From: Glaciecola sp. XM2
Lineage (GTDB): Bacteria > Pseudomonadota > Gammaproteobacteria > Enterobacterales > Alteromonadaceae
Direction: 5' to 3'
DNA: 64,000 nt
NCBI RefSeq assembly: GCF_018595715.1
Contig: NZ_JAHEOJ010000025.1
Location: forward strand, 66,300 to 130,299
A model generated the notes under the pieces. That model worked only from the letters and a program-made list of their open reading frames with translations, made no database searches and was not told the origin of the DNA. A program made the translations under genes and the position numbers. Positions within the stretch are counted from its first letter, which is position 1; each line of letters opens with the position of its first letter. Positions 10,701 through 20,436 of this stretch are shown here, piece by piece.

Positions 10701-11587
10701 GGTAGCGCCTTAAATTGTGCTGATACTCGTGTATTCAAAACGCTGTCGTCTGCTGTTTCCCAATCAAACTCACTGTTTTCAATAACGCCCCTGACACTGC
10801 TAAATCGACCTTCCTGAATGTCTGCCCAAACGGTGAAATTACCTTTGCTTCGTAACAGCGTGCTTTCTATGGATGCAAATTCATTTACCCATGGGGAAAC
10901 ATCAAGATCAGCACCTTTTGCATAGAGCACACCATCATAACTATCCACATCACCGGTAAGATCTAGCACAAAGATAGCCGTATTCGATGCAAAGCCCTGC
11001 AATGCTAGCTCACCTAAGCCTTGGTGGCGGTTATCGCGGTTTAGCCAAGACAATTGTCTCACGCGAATCATCTTTTGATTGGCTTCAGTGATCAGGGTAA
11101 TGTCACTATTACGTATCGAGAAATTAGTTAGCTGTTCAAGAAAGACTGACTCTAGCGCGGTTAAAATAGGAAAATTGGAGCCTGGAGATGCTTCGATTTG
11201 CGTGAGATCTAAGGTCACATTTAAATCAGACAAAGTAACGTTTTTTGATTGAAGCTTGGCGCTGAACAAGCTCGACCAAAACTCTATCGATAAATACACA
11301 TCTTCGACTTCGAATGAAACAGGAGACTGCTCAGTTTGGCGCACTTTCACATCGCTGAAACGCAGGCTTGGACCGCTTGCAGACCATGTCGCCGCAACAC
11401 TACCAATGCTAATATCGATGTTATATTCGTTTTGTACAAACCCTTCTATTAAGTGCTTGCGCTCATCTAGCATGGGCAAGGAATAACGTAACAGACTGAT
11501 TAATAGAGCAAACACTACTAACACTACGGCCACTAAGGTCCATAGTTTTCTGAGAACTATCGTAGTAATTGCAGTGGCTGTGCTCAC
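7736..11587 (-). CDS. yhdP: YhdP, AsmA-like inner-membrane protein for phospholipid transport
   Basis: A very large envelope protein (1283 residues; E. coli YhdP about 1266). It is anchored by one N-terminal membrane helix (about 15-32) with the rest in the periplasm as repeated beta-strand segments, as expected for an AsmA/Vps13-like bridge. YhdP, TamB and YdbH together move phospholipids to the outer membrane in E. coli. The C-terminal part (from about 1080) resembles the conserved AsmA C-terminal region, with a DGKADTRDTSIDG segment. Translation starts at GTG, overlapping the rng stop by 4 nt. The acidic tail after 1240 is likely disordered. Confidence 0.93.
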   Translation of the reverse strand: MSTATAITTIVLRKLWTLVAVVLVVFALLISLLRYSLPMLDERKHLIEGFVQNEYNIDISIGSVAATWSASGPSLRFSDVKVRQTEQSPVSFEVEDVYLSIEFWSSLFSAKLQSKNVTLSDLNVTLDLTQIEASPGSNFPILTALESVFLEQLTNFSIRNSDITLITEANQKMIRVRQLSWLNRDNRHQGLGELALQGFASNTAIFVLDLTGDVDSYDGVLYAKGADLDVSPWVNEFASIESTLLRSKGNFTVWADIQEGRFSSVRGVIENSEFDWETADDSVLNTRVSAQFKALPNNEEWLFSIADVTLDSGTSESISQWSGTYSAQAGLYFTNTNTVMLGEATPFVSIFNHQLATLFDDANFNATIEQLHVKADASGLHILTQKNELSWDAYQTSPGLDKLWVDVFWSHNAGKIRLYSEDAAVETAALFDRNLTLDRLDIPVFITSQANGASFISKDGILEIDDVTLFPRVSYNTYDDNLSIIVGIEQLALSKVPSLLPNAYMGQNAKQYLSRAFTGAGRVNGAHVLWHGRAQDFPFDDNSGVFQASVDIRDADFMFSDRWPSLSELDIQLLFENKGLKMTANSGQLQDVSLSNLRAQIPELTNNAMLTILADGQSEGEAVARLFTQSTLQNSLGRVLSNDVIVSGPVSTELGLYIPLSNVAGIRAIGEAKLRDSDVRITALGLDFTSANGIVAFDNENLSITGLDAALVDQPVTINLIGQQLPNSYDLDIDIQGEWDIDPLVERYAVNFTDTLSGSAQWLLNVGVSLNAQEYSYTANLSSNLYELDASLPAPFYKPAQQALPFELFASGNNMASNIEITLGKDVTFEGVLPHKERQFSRAHLALGQTDFVGMGVGFSVSANLPSVELEPWINSVKGIVGGISSNTKPILPAPERIFAQTDQLLVLGTRITDVNVTAKRLDRDWQLEVDADQLRGNADISESWLSKGVRINADYLKLNDVDLTASVNAQSEDFDPTTLPLINLVCEVCEVSDVKLGRVVLEAEPNDDGLEIKRLQIEAENGDINASGQWYKRHQDHFTFIAGDVESNDFGRLLSNLGFESGIKDSQAELDFALTWQQSPMEFSLEQLDGQINWELSDGYLAEVSDKGSRIFTLLSLNSLVRKLSLDFRDVFAKGFFYDEMGGSVQITDGKADTRDTSIDGAAGEIEIYGYTDLVSQELNYNISFTPNVTGNLPVLVYFFTVSPPSALAALAIDQVLTSAKVISNVNYSVSGTLDDPVLIETGRQSTDVALPTRRDAMQDEQRPLFLPPTEEDLLPIEREDG

Positions 11588-13056
11588 ATCATTACCACAT
11601 CAAACTTGTCTTGATGATATAAATGCTCCGTATGTACTTTAATCTGCTTACCAACAAACGCTTCTAACTCCGCAAGTACATGAGACTCTTCGCCAAGTAA
11701 TGCTTCTGTCACTGGCACTGATGCATACACGACAAACTTGTCGGCGTTATACGCACGATTTACTCTGACGACCTCACGGGTAATTTCAAAGCAAATGGTC
11801 TCAATCGTCTTAATTGACCCGCGGCCTTGGCAGGCTGGGCATTCACCGCAAAGTTGATGCTCTAAGGACTCGCGAGTGCGCTTTCGCGTCATCTCAACTA
11901 AACCTAATTGCGTAAATCCGTAAATGCTCGATTTGGCGCGGTCTTTACTCATCGCCTGCTCTAATGAATGTAAGACCCTGCGTTGATGGTCCGGTTCCAT
12001 CATATCGATAAAATCGATTAAAATCATGCCACCTAAATTACGAAGTCTGAGCTGGCGCGCAATGGCTAACGTCGCTTCATTATTGGTATTAAAGATGGTT
12101 TCTTCGAGATTTCGGTGGCCAACAAACGCACCGGTATTGATATCAATGGTGGTCATTGCTTCTGTTTGATCAATAATAATGTAACCACCCGATTTTAAAT
12201 CTACTCGTCTTCCTAATGCCCGCTGCAGTTCATTTTCAACGTCGTATAAATCAAAAATAGGTAAATCGCCCTGATAGTATTCAAGCTTGCTGCTAAGTTC
12301 TGGCACATACTCTTTAGTAAAGGCTTTAAGTTCTTTAAAAGTCAATTTTGAATCAATGCGAATGCGCTCAATTTCGGTACCTACGAAGTCTCTTAAGACT
12401 CGTCGTGCAACAGGTAAATCTTCGTACAACATATTGATTTTATTGGCAGCCTCTCGCGATTTAATTTTGCGCCAAAGGCGTCTTAAAAATTCCGCGTCTT
12501 GGCGCAATTCATTGCCATTGACGCCCTCTGCAGCGGTACGCAAAATAAAACCACCGTGTTCATCACATAAGTCTGCTACGAGTTCTTTTAGGCGCTCTCG
12601 TTCACTCTCATCTTCAATTTTTTGTGAGACTCCCACGTGAGTTACGCTCGGCATAAACACCAAATAACGGGAAGGTAAAGTAATATCAGTGGTCAACCGA
12701 GCCCCTTTAGTACCGATAGGGTCTTTTACTACCTGCACCACAATGTGTTGGCCTTCGCGCACCAGTTCGCGAATATCTTTGCGCTCAAGCTGACTTGGCG
12801 AGACTTCATCTTTGAGTTCATCATTGACCGCAATATCTGAGGCATGTAAGAAGGCCGCTTTTTCAAGACCAATATCCACAAAAGCCGCCTGCATTCCTGG
12901 CAATACTCTGATCACTTTGGCTTTATAGATGTTCCCCACAATTCCCTTCTTGGTATGGCGCTCAATATGAATCTCTTGGAGTATACCGTTTTCAATCAGG
13001 GCTACGCGTGACTCCGAGGGCGTCACGTTGATTAACAACTCAGCTCTAATTTCCAT
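11584..13056 (-). CDS. rng: Ribonuclease G
   Basis: An endoribonuclease that trims the 5' end of 16S rRNA and degrades selected mRNAs, using an S1-domain sensor and a DNase I-like catalytic site. The 490-residue length equals that of E. coli Rng. The N-terminus has an S1 domain (GIVGNIYKAKV, VLPGMQAAFVDIG) at about 35-120. The catalytic Asp pair lies in the TIDINTG and LIDFIDM segments (about 300-350), and the zinc-link CPAC is near 407. It lacks the long C-terminal scaffold of RNase E. The start ATG overlaps the maf stop by one base (TAATG). Confidence 0.96.
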   Translation of the reverse strand: MEIRAELLINVTPSESRVALIENGILQEIHIERHTKKGIVGNIYKAKVIRVLPGMQAAFVDIGLEKAAFLHASDIAVNDELKDEVSPSQLERKDIRELVREGQHIVVQVVKDPIGTKGARLTTDITLPSRYLVFMPSVTHVGVSQKIEDESERERLKELVADLCDEHGGFILRTAAEGVNGNELRQDAEFLRRLWRKIKSREAANKINMLYEDLPVARRVLRDFVGTEIERIRIDSKLTFKELKAFTKEYVPELSSKLEYYQGDLPIFDLYDVENELQRALGRRVDLKSGGYIIIDQTEAMTTIDINTGAFVGHRNLEETIFNTNNEATLAIARQLRLRNLGGMILIDFIDMMEPDHQRRVLHSLEQAMSKDRAKSSIYGFTQLGLVEMTRKRTRESLEHQLCGECPACQGRGSIKTIETICFEITREVVRVNRAYNADKFVVYASVPVTEALLGEESHVLAELEAFVGKQIKVHTEHLYHQDKFDVVMM

Positions 13057-13613
13057 TAAATTACCTTCTCCAACATCATTTTGGTTTCATACAATGGCAA
13101 ACCTACTACAGACGAATAGCTGCCGTGTATGGATTTGATAAATTGACCACCAATCCCTTGAATTGCATAACCCCCCGCTTTATCAGCTGGTTCATTCGTA
13201 TGCCAGTACTCAATCGCTTGCTCTGCGGTAAGGTGTGCAAAATGCACTTGCGTCGACACCACGATACTTTGCGTTTGCTTGGCAGTGAGCACTGCGACCC
13301 CAGTTAATACCTCATGACTGCTATCAGACAACAATGCCATCATGCGCAAAAAGTCCTCTTTGTCGCGCGGCTTGCCTAGCACCTCATTGTTTTTATTAAT
13401 GACTGTATCAGAGCCTATAACACAAGCATCAGGCCTGTCAGCGAGCACCGCTTTGGCTTTGCCCATGGCCAAACGCAACACCATGTCGTGTGATGACTCA
13501 TTAGGTTGAGCCGTTTCGTCGATATCTGCGGGCTGAATATCAAAGTGGGTGACTATTTTATTGAGTAAATCAGCACGGCGAGCAGAAGCTGATGCCAAAA
13601 CAATCTCTTGCAT
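13056..13613 (-). CDS. maf: Maf family nucleoside triphosphate pyrophosphatase (dTTP/UTP type)
   Basis: A house-cleaning pyrophosphatase that removes non-canonical or excess NTPs; the yhdE branch acts on dTTP and UTP. The signature N-terminus IVLASASARRADLL, the catalytic Asp in the VIGSDTVI segment (about residue 70), the GKPRDKEDF segment and the GGYAIQGIGGQFI segment are all present. Length 185 is usual. Position between mreD and rng matches E. coli yhdE. The gap to mreD is 5 bp. Confidence 0.95.
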   Translation of the reverse strand: MQEIVLASASARRADLLNKIVTHFDIQPADIDETAQPNESSHDMVLRLAMGKAKAVLADRPDACVIGSDTVINKNNEVLGKPRDKEDFLRMMALLSDSSHEVLTGVAVLTAKQTQSIVVSTQVHFAHLTAEQAIEYWHTNEPADKAGGYAIQGIGGQFIKSIHGSYSSVVGLPLYETKMMLEKVI

Positions 13614-13618
13614 GGGAT

Positions 13619-14095
13619 TTATGATACTCCCAATTTACGCCTAAATTTGCGCAATAACCAAAATAACCAAGGCCACAAAAATATGGAGGTGACGCTTGGC
13701 CATAAAAAGGTAAGACGAAAATCAATACTGGTCAGCCAAAACTGCAGCCAATAAATCAATAGATGATAAATCATCGACAGCACGCCTATGGTGACCGCCA
13801 GCTGAAGAATACTCTGATTGCGCATACGCTGATAGTTTGCCGCGACCAAGAAGATAGGCACCGCCAATGCGAAACTATGCACACCTAGCGCTGTACCGTA
13901 GAGTAAATCAAGCACCACCCCAGTCAAGCCAGCAATACCAATACTCACTCGGTTTGGCAGGGCCATAGCCCAATAGCATAAAATCATTAGTAGCCAATCG
14001 GGGCGATATACATCCGCTTCAGCAGGCATGGGGATAATCTGTAAGATAAGACCAATCAAAATGGTGATGAAAATGAAGGTGCGATTACTCCGCAT
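13619..14095 (-). CDS. mreD: MreD, rod-shape-determining membrane protein
   Basis: A polytopic inner-membrane component of the elongasome, needed with MreB and MreC for rod shape. It is about 158 residues with five or so hydrophobic segments and the PDWLLMILCYWA motif conserved in the family. The ATG at 14095 has AGG at a good distance; a GTG at 14104 would add three residues. Both overlap the end of mreC. It is the third gene of the mreBCD unit. Confidence 0.93.
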   Translation of the reverse strand: MRSNRTFIFITILIGLILQIIPMPAEADVYRPDWLLMILCYWAMALPNRVSIGIAGLTGVVLDLLYGTALGVHSFALAVPIFLVAANYQRMRNQSILQLAVTIGVLSMIYHLLIYWLQFWLTSIDFRLTFLWPSVTSIFLWPWLFWLLRKFRRKLGVS

Positions 14096-14972
14096 CTTGT
14101 TCACCTGAGGCTGTCTCGTCTTGCGTCATACTCAAGGTTTGCTCTGATGATTCTTCCACCGGCCAAAGCAATAATAGGTATTTTAAACGGTCAAGCTTTG
14201 CTGCGGGGCGCACTTTAACTTGGGCGAAAGGCTGACTCTCATCACGTAAAATACTGCTGATAACACCAATCGGATAACCTTCAACAAACACGTTCCCAAG
14301 TCCAGAAGATATTAATAAATCACCCTCTTCCATATCGGTGCTATGGGGTACATGTTCTAGCGAAAGCTCATTTACGTCGCCAATGCCATTCACAATGAGC
14401 GTGACGTTGTTACGATTGATGCGTGCCGGTATAGCATGAGTCACATCCGACAACAGTAACACGCGACTATTGGTCGTACCGACCTCTATCACCTGCCCGA
14501 CTATCCCGCTTTCATCAAGCACCGACTGACCAGGAAAAACATTATCAATAGCGCCTTTGTTGATTACAATTTGATGGCTGTAGGGGTTGTTATCTACGGC
14601 CATCAGTTCAGCAATCATTTTCTGCATTTGTGGCCGCACGGGGGCATCAAGAAGACTGCGTAAATTTTGATTTTCTTGCTGAATGACTTGAAAACGCTGC
14701 AACTGCTCGTTCATCATCGTCATTTGAGAAATCAGCAGTTCATTTTCTTCTAACAAATGTTTGCGTGAGGTAAATCTTGAGGCGCTCCAACTTAATGCAG
14801 CGCCTGGCATATCCGCAATATATTGTAATGGACTAACTAAAGACGTTAGATAGGCTCGAAAAGTACTGACGCTTTCTACCTTGGTATCAATAAACATTGC
14901 CACAACAGAAAGACTCAGCACAAAGGCTAAGCGAGTAAGTAAGGATGGGCCTCTTGCAAATACTTCATTCAT
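14085..14972 (-). CDS. mreC: MreC, rod-shape-determining protein
   Basis: A bitopic periplasmic scaffold linking MreB/MreD to peptidoglycan synthases PBP2/RodA. One membrane helix (about 10-30) is followed by a coiled coil (about 68-105) and a two-barrel beta domain with conserved SGLGNVFVEGYPIGVI and VGTTNSRVLLLSD-type segments. Length 295 is somewhat below E. coli (367) because the disordered C-terminal tail is short. It starts 27 bp after mreB. Confidence 0.95.
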   Translation of the reverse strand: MNEVFARGPSLLTRLAFVLSLSVVAMFIDTKVESVSTFRAYLTSLVSPLQYIADMPGAALSWSASRFTSRKHLLEENELLISQMTMMNEQLQRFQVIQQENQNLRSLLDAPVRPQMQKMIAELMAVDNNPYSHQIVINKGAIDNVFPGQSVLDESGIVGQVIEVGTTNSRVLLLSDVTHAIPARINRNNVTLIVNGIGDVNELSLEHVPHSTDMEEGDLLISSGLGNVFVEGYPIGVISSILRDESQPFAQVKVRPAAKLDRLKYLLLLWPVEESSEQTLSMTQDETASGEQDAE

Positions 14973-14999
14973 GAAAAAGGACGCGTGCCTTAGTATTCT

Positions 15000-16288
<1,289 letters not shown>

Positions 16289-16744
16289 TTAAGGCACGTT
16301 TTCCTGCATCGCATCAACAAACAAAGTGCGACTTACCACGCCATCTCCTGTGTCACAAAACCCGGTGCTCGCATAACGATAAAAACGGTGATTACTGCCG
16401 TTAAAGTTTATCTCTTGTGACGTGCACTGCGCATCAAAACGACAATTTCTAAAGCCATCAATCCCAGAGAAACTTGGCGTACTGCTGGTATTTGTATTGC
16501 ACACTTGCGCTGTAGATCCGGCTGGGAAGCTTTGTGCAATCAAGTTTTCTAGCCCTGCTTGCGCAGCATACTGCGCGCGTAACCCATATACTTCGTGCAC
16601 CACACTTTTGGAGCTACCCGATACAATCGTAATCATCGTACCCGCAAGTAGCGTGAGAACCACTAATACAAACAGCGCCATGACCAGCATACTGCCGCGT
16701 TGGGCGCGTCTATAAATCGTGTTGTTGATAAGACTACGGTACAT
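16289..16744 (-). CDS. mshP: MSHA biogenesis protein MshP
   Basis: A minor pilin-like component of the MSHA pilus, related to PilX-type proteins. The N-terminus has a short basic leader, then QRGSMLVMALFVLVVLTLLAGTM (hydrophobic helix about 18-40), lacking the classic G|FTLxE cleavage site, as is normal for MshP/PilX. The C-terminal 100 residues are a small Cys-containing globular domain. It overlaps mshO by 11 bp and is the last gene of the msh operon here; mshQ is not found after it. Confidence 0.85.
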   Translation of the reverse strand: MYRSLINNTIYRRAQRGSMLVMALFVLVVLTLLAGTMITIVSGSSKSVVHEVYGLRAQYAAQAGLENLIAQSFPAGSTAQVCNTNTSSTPSFSGIDGFRNCRFDAQCTSQEINFNGSNHRFYRYASTGFCDTGDGVVSRTLFVDAMQENVP

Positions 16745-17618
16745 TTGGCGTGTGCACCTCTTTTAAAAAGCTGATTTGTTCATCATCACGCGTGAATAAA
16801 AAACGAGCTTGTGTGTAAGCGTTTCGTCTCAGTGAGGCATCAAATAAACGAAATGGGTCTTGTGCACCAGGACTTGTTGTCGGGTTCGCCGACAGCACGT
16901 TATTTACATTTTCGGCCATCAAAACGCCGCCGCTAGTGTAGAGCGTTTGAGTTTGGTTAATGCTTGCTTCATGGCGAAAAACTGCATTGTTTCGCACGCA
17001 ATAACTGACTGCGGTATCGGCAATATAAAGACGTTTAGCGGGTGAGTTGGTAAAAAACCCATCGGCTAAATTAAGCTGGATTACTTGGTCACTATCATTG
17101 TTCGTTGAGCAGTTTCCATCATCATCGCTACAGCTCAGTATGGCGCGTTGGCGAATGTCATCGGGATTCGCGGCATCTACCACACCATAAACATGATCCG
17201 CTTTAAGCGGGTATACAATGCCTACGTCATTTGCATCGGGCACATATTGCTGACCATCAATACTGACTAACTCAATCACATTCGCCTCGACTGGCGTGTC
17301 ATTAAGTAGCGGAATATCTAAGTAATAAGTGCTCCATGCAAGAGGCACAAACTCCAAACAATGTGTACTCGCATTGCCGGTGATGCGCACGGAGTTAGGC
17401 ACAGAATCGTTGAGCTCACGGGTAAAACGTTCAACAAAAAAACTGCCATCACGTAATAAGGCTTCTCGCTGCGTCATGTCTAAATAAGATGACGTTGCGC
17501 TTCTGACGAAGCCAGAAATGCCAATGCTGACGATGCCTAAAATAATGATCACCAAGACCAACTCAACTAAAGTGAAGCCGCGCTGATTTTTGTGACCTGT
17601 GATACACCGCTGGTTCAT
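16734..17618 (-). CDS. mshO: MSHA biogenesis protein MshO (minor pilin)
   Basis: A prepilin-like protein of 294 residues. The prepilin peptidase site is QRG|FTLVEL near residue 14, followed by a hydrophobic helix VLVIIILGIVSIGISG. The large globular part contains four or more Cys residues. Size and position between mshD and mshP match MshO; minor pilins of this kind are thought to prime or cap the pilus. Its ATG overlaps the mshD stop by one base. Confidence 0.9.
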   Translation of the reverse strand: MNQRCITGHKNQRGFTLVELVLVIIILGIVSIGISGFVRSATSSYLDMTQREALLRDGSFFVERFTRELNDSVPNSVRITGNASTHCLEFVPLAWSTYYLDIPLLNDTPVEANVIELVSIDGQQYVPDANDVGIVYPLKADHVYGVVDAANPDDIRQRAILSCSDDDGNCSTNNDSDQVIQLNLADGFFTNSPAKRLYIADTAVSYCVRNNAVFRHEASINQTQTLYTSGGVLMAENVNNVLSANPTTSPGAQDPFRLFDASLRRNAYTQARFLFTRDDEQISFLKEVHTPNVP

Positions 17619-18211
17619 TAGTAGTTATTCCTAAACATCGAAAACACAATGTTTTCGTCACCAGGAGTTTGCACGGTAATTTTTACTAGCTTTCGATTGC
17701 CCACCAAAGTGCCAGTATCGAGATTACTGTCTTGGTCGAGGTCGTCGTCGTTTACCCCATCTTGATTATCGTCATACATCACCTCAACAGAAGCGCTAAA
17801 TCCCTCATAGACATCAACGCCCGCGAAGGTCGTATTAATGCCAAGAGAGTTAGCGATGTCTGAGCCAGACAAAGTAAGACCGTGAAAATCGTCCACATCA
17901 TCAAAAAAGCTGCGGGTTTCTCCTGCATCTGGACCAAAATTAGCACTCGCAGTGCACGCCAAAGGGCCACCGCATATGCCACCTGCATTGACGACAGGTG
18001 TATTTTCGTCAAAGGCTTTTGCGCGTATTTCGTTGGTTAATGATTGAGCAAGGGTCACCGCCCTGACTTGCCATATCGGGTCAATACCTTTGCGTACTTG
18101 TGGTAAAAACACATTGGCTAATGACACTAGGGCAACGGCGAACACTAAAATACCCACAATCAGCTCGACTAATGTAAACCCTTGTTGCATGGGCCATCGC
18201 TTAGCAGTCAT
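17618..18211 (-). CDS. mshD: MSHA biogenesis protein MshD (minor pilin)
   Basis: A prepilin-like minor subunit. The leader ends QQG|FTLVELIV, followed by a hydrophobic helix (IVGILVFAVALVSLANV). The start is placed at 18211, where AAGGAT sits at the right distance; earlier ATG codons at 18256 and 18217 would extend into mshC and lack a site. With this start it is 197 residues and overlaps mshC by 11 bp. An acidic DDNQDGVNDDDLDQD stretch near the C-terminus resembles a calcium-binding loop, which is inference. Confidence 0.88.
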   Translation of the reverse strand: MTAKRWPMQQGFTLVELIVGILVFAVALVSLANVFLPQVRKGIDPIWQVRAVTLAQSLTNEIRAKAFDENTPVVNAGGICGGPLACTASANFGPDAGETRSFFDDVDDFHGLTLSGSDIANSLGINTTFAGVDVYEGFSASVEVMYDDNQDGVNDDDLDQDSNLDTGTLVGNRKLVKITVQTPGDENIVFSMFRNNY

Positions 18212-18758
18212 GCACATATCCTTGCGCGCTGATGCACAGGCGCGCGGTAGACTCACCTACAAAAGCAATTTCACAACCACTGGCGCAAGAACCAACGCTT
18301 GTTTGCGCTCGTCCCATATTGTCAAAAGCAACAAAAGTAGTAGCCACACCAGAATCTAAAGCGGTTAAGCTGATCCCATCAGACGATAATTCATCTGCAT
18401 CAGTGCGAAGGTATCTGGGTAAGGTAAAATCAATACTGCTAGAACAACTAAGCGCAGCGTTTGCAGCCTGATAGTTGTTGGTACTTGGCCCAAATGCAGG
18501 AGCACTTGAACTATCAATATTCAGCCGGTAACAAAAACCCGAACGAGTGTCGTACATGGATTGAATCTGGAGGGTACGCAAAGCGGTTTGCAGTCTCTGT
18601 TGGAGCGCAAATTCGGCATACGTGCCTGTTGAGGCGAAGCGAGGAGCGGCAACTAAAGCCACAATACCTAAAACCAGCACAACAACAATCAGCTCCACGA
18701 GGGTAAACCCGCGAAGCTGCTTAAATGTTGTTACGTACCGATTACGAGCAAAGTGCAT
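18201..18758 (-). CDS. mshC: MSHA biogenesis protein MshC (minor pilin)
   Basis: A prepilin-like subunit with the cleavage site LRG|FTLVELIVV after a 17-residue leader, then a hydrophobic helix. The 185-residue length and place between mshA and mshD match MshC. Four Cys residues occur in the C-terminal part (ending HDC). Presumed to be inserted at the pilus tip or to initiate assembly with MshB, D and O. Confidence 0.88.
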   Translation of the reverse strand: MHFARNRYVTTFKQLRGFTLVELIVVVLVLGIVALVAAPRFASTGTYAEFALQQRLQTALRTLQIQSMYDTRSGFCYRLNIDSSSAPAFGPSTNNYQAANAALSCSSSIDFTLPRYLRTDADELSSDGISLTALDSGVATTFVAFDNMGRAQTSVGSCASGCEIAFVGESTARLCISAQGYVHDC

Positions 18759-18807
18759 AACTCACTCATTCAACAAAGGGTAGATAAATGCCCCGTGGGG
18801 CATTTAA

Positions 18808-19329
18808 TTAACAACCTGTGCTTACGATAGTAATCGTTGGCAAAGTATCTTCAGCTGCAGGGCTTACGTACTGCACGTAGCAGTTGTCAGCAGCCGTTTC
18901 ACCTTCAAATGCGATCTGGAAAGTGTCGTCTGAGCCAGTGCCTGGAATTAACGTTAAATCGTTATCATCTAAATCCACAAATGTATCGAGGCCAACAACT
19001 GCAGGTGCTCCGCCAGCAGCCGCGCTTGATTCAAGCGTGGTAAAACTGTCTGCATCTGGATAACCAAATTTAGTATTGATGTCGGTACCGTTAATCGAAA
19101 CACTTGCACCCGTCGCACCAGCATCTAAATCTTGTACGCCAGAGATGGCAGATTTCGCAAAAACTAGTTGTGAAGCGCCTTGCAAAGCTCCTTTCACACC
19201 ATTTAATGCACCCACGCGAGCATCAGACTGAATGTCGATGAAGCGAGGCGCTGCGGTTACCGCTAATATGCCTAAAATAACGATAACGATGATTAACTCA
19301 ATCAAAGTAAAGCCGCGTTGTGTTTTCAT
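18808..19329 (-). CDS. mshA: MshA, major MSHA pilin
   Basis: The structural subunit of the MSHA pilus, which mediates surface attachment in related bacteria. The leader is six residues (MKTQRG) cut before FTLIELIIVIVILGILAV, the standard type IVa pilin helix. The ATG at 19329 is preferred because GAGGAT lies 6 nt upstream; an ATG two codons earlier would leave only 2 nt. Two Cys residues near the end (DNCYVQY and the terminal Cys) would form the D-region disulfide. Aspartate-rich loops are unusual in number but common in marine pilins. Confidence 0.92.
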   Translation of the reverse strand: MKTQRGFTLIELIIVIVILGILAVTAAPRFIDIQSDARVGALNGVKGALQGASQLVFAKSAISGVQDLDAGATGASVSINGTDINTKFGYPDADSFTTLESSAAAGGAPAVVGLDTFVDLDDNDLTLIPGTGSDDTFQIAFEGETAADNCYVQYVSPAAEDTLPTITIVSTGC

Positions 19330-19364
19330 AATCATATCCTCATATGCACGCTGTATGTGGTGCG

Positions 19365-19973
19365 TTAGTTATTGCTAAATATTTGAAGTTGCCCAAGACG
19401 TGGATCGTAAACAAAACCATTGCCCGTAGTCGTATTTGTCGGCTGTGCGACATTATTCTTAACCGTTTGTAGTAAATAATATTGACAAACGTCGTTTCCA
19501 GCTCCACCTGCACCGCTGTTTACGTTAGTAAAATAGGTGAACTCATCAGCCACTGTTGGATCCCAAACGGTAGTAATAGAAGGTGCGCTTTGCATGATGC
19601 GAGTAAAAACGGCTTGGCAGTCTGCGTTGTTCATCACATCGTCCTCTGAGCTTGCATCGTTGCTTAGCTGTCCGGTTGGGTACCCTGTGTCGCTATCGAC
19701 GCCTATGTCCACACCGTCAAGCGTGACAAATGTTTGATTGGCAGCCAGATTATCTTGTGGGCGCCCGTCTAACTCCCACTGGGCTCTTACTAAGCCCACA
19801 CCAGTTGCAAATCCACCTGCAACACCCTCAACGGTCGCATCTTCAGCATCTTCGGTCACGTTTAAAAAACGCGGAATAGCTGTCGCTGCTAGTAGGCCCA
19901 AAATGACCACAACGATAACCAGTTCAATCAGCGTGAAACCGTGCTGCTTTGATGTAACATTAGAATTAATCAT
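19365..19973 (-). CDS. mshB: MshB, MSHA pilin-like minor subunit
   Basis: A prepilin with site KQHG|FTLIELVIVVVILGLLA. The ATG at 19973 gives a normal 12-residue leader; the longer open frame to 20075 overlaps mshF without a recognisable signal and is rejected. The mature domain has one Cys pair (DCQAVF and VCQYYLL). The conserved position between mshF and mshA supports the name. Confidence 0.9.
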   Translation of the reverse strand: MINSNVTSKQHGFTLIELVIVVVILGLLAATAIPRFLNVTEDAEDATVEGVAGGFATGVGLVRAQWELDGRPQDNLAANQTFVTLDGVDIGVDSDTGYPTGQLSNDASSEDDVMNNADCQAVFTRIMQSAPSITTVWDPTVADEFTYFTNVNSGAGGAGNDVCQYYLLQTVKNNVAQPTNTTTGNGFVYDPRLGQLQIFSNN

Positions 19974-19983
19974 AGTATTTGCC

Positions 19984-20436
19984 TTAGTATAAAATTGTGG
20001 CGTTGTCTGATTGGTAAAAAATGGTGCGTTCTGCCAACGTAAACTCACAGCCATTGCCTTTTCCGTCTCTTTCATTGCCTATCACTTTTTTGGCTTGTAC
20101 AAATGTATTTACCGCCGCTTTTTGTACAAACCAGCTTAAAACGATTTCACATGCCTTATCGTCGTTTCCAACAACAGGAATGCCTGTTTTATTCATTTGT
20201 ATCACCATCGCCTGCTCTGCATGCTCTGGTTGATACACTATCGACGATGGACGCCCTTCCTGCTGCCACTGCCAATACATTTGTTGTATGCCATGCTCCA
20301 TTTGAGCTGCTAGGCTCGCCAAACTTACTTGCTGCCATTTCGCGTCGTCTTTAAACAAATATTTCACCGCCACTGAATACACGACCGCGACGACTAATAA
20401 ACACAATAAAATGTGCATCAGCTTGGGGGAGTACAT
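19984..20436 (-). CDS. mshF: MSHA biogenesis protein MshF
   Basis: A 150-residue inner-membrane protein with one N-terminal hydrophobic helix (about 8-25) and a small periplasmic or cytoplasmic domain. Assignment rests on locus position between mshG and mshB and the MQHGI-like WQQEGRP region; MshF is a poorly conserved member of the locus and its role is undefined. It abuts mshG with no gap. Confidence 0.78.
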   Translation of the reverse strand: MYSPKLMHILLCLLVVAVVYSVAVKYLFKDDAKWQQVSLASLAAQMEHGIQQMYWQWQQEGRPSSIVYQPEHAEQAMVIQMNKTGIPVVGNDDKACEIVLSWFVQKAAVNTFVQAKKVIGNERDGKGNGCEFTLAERTIFYQSDNATILY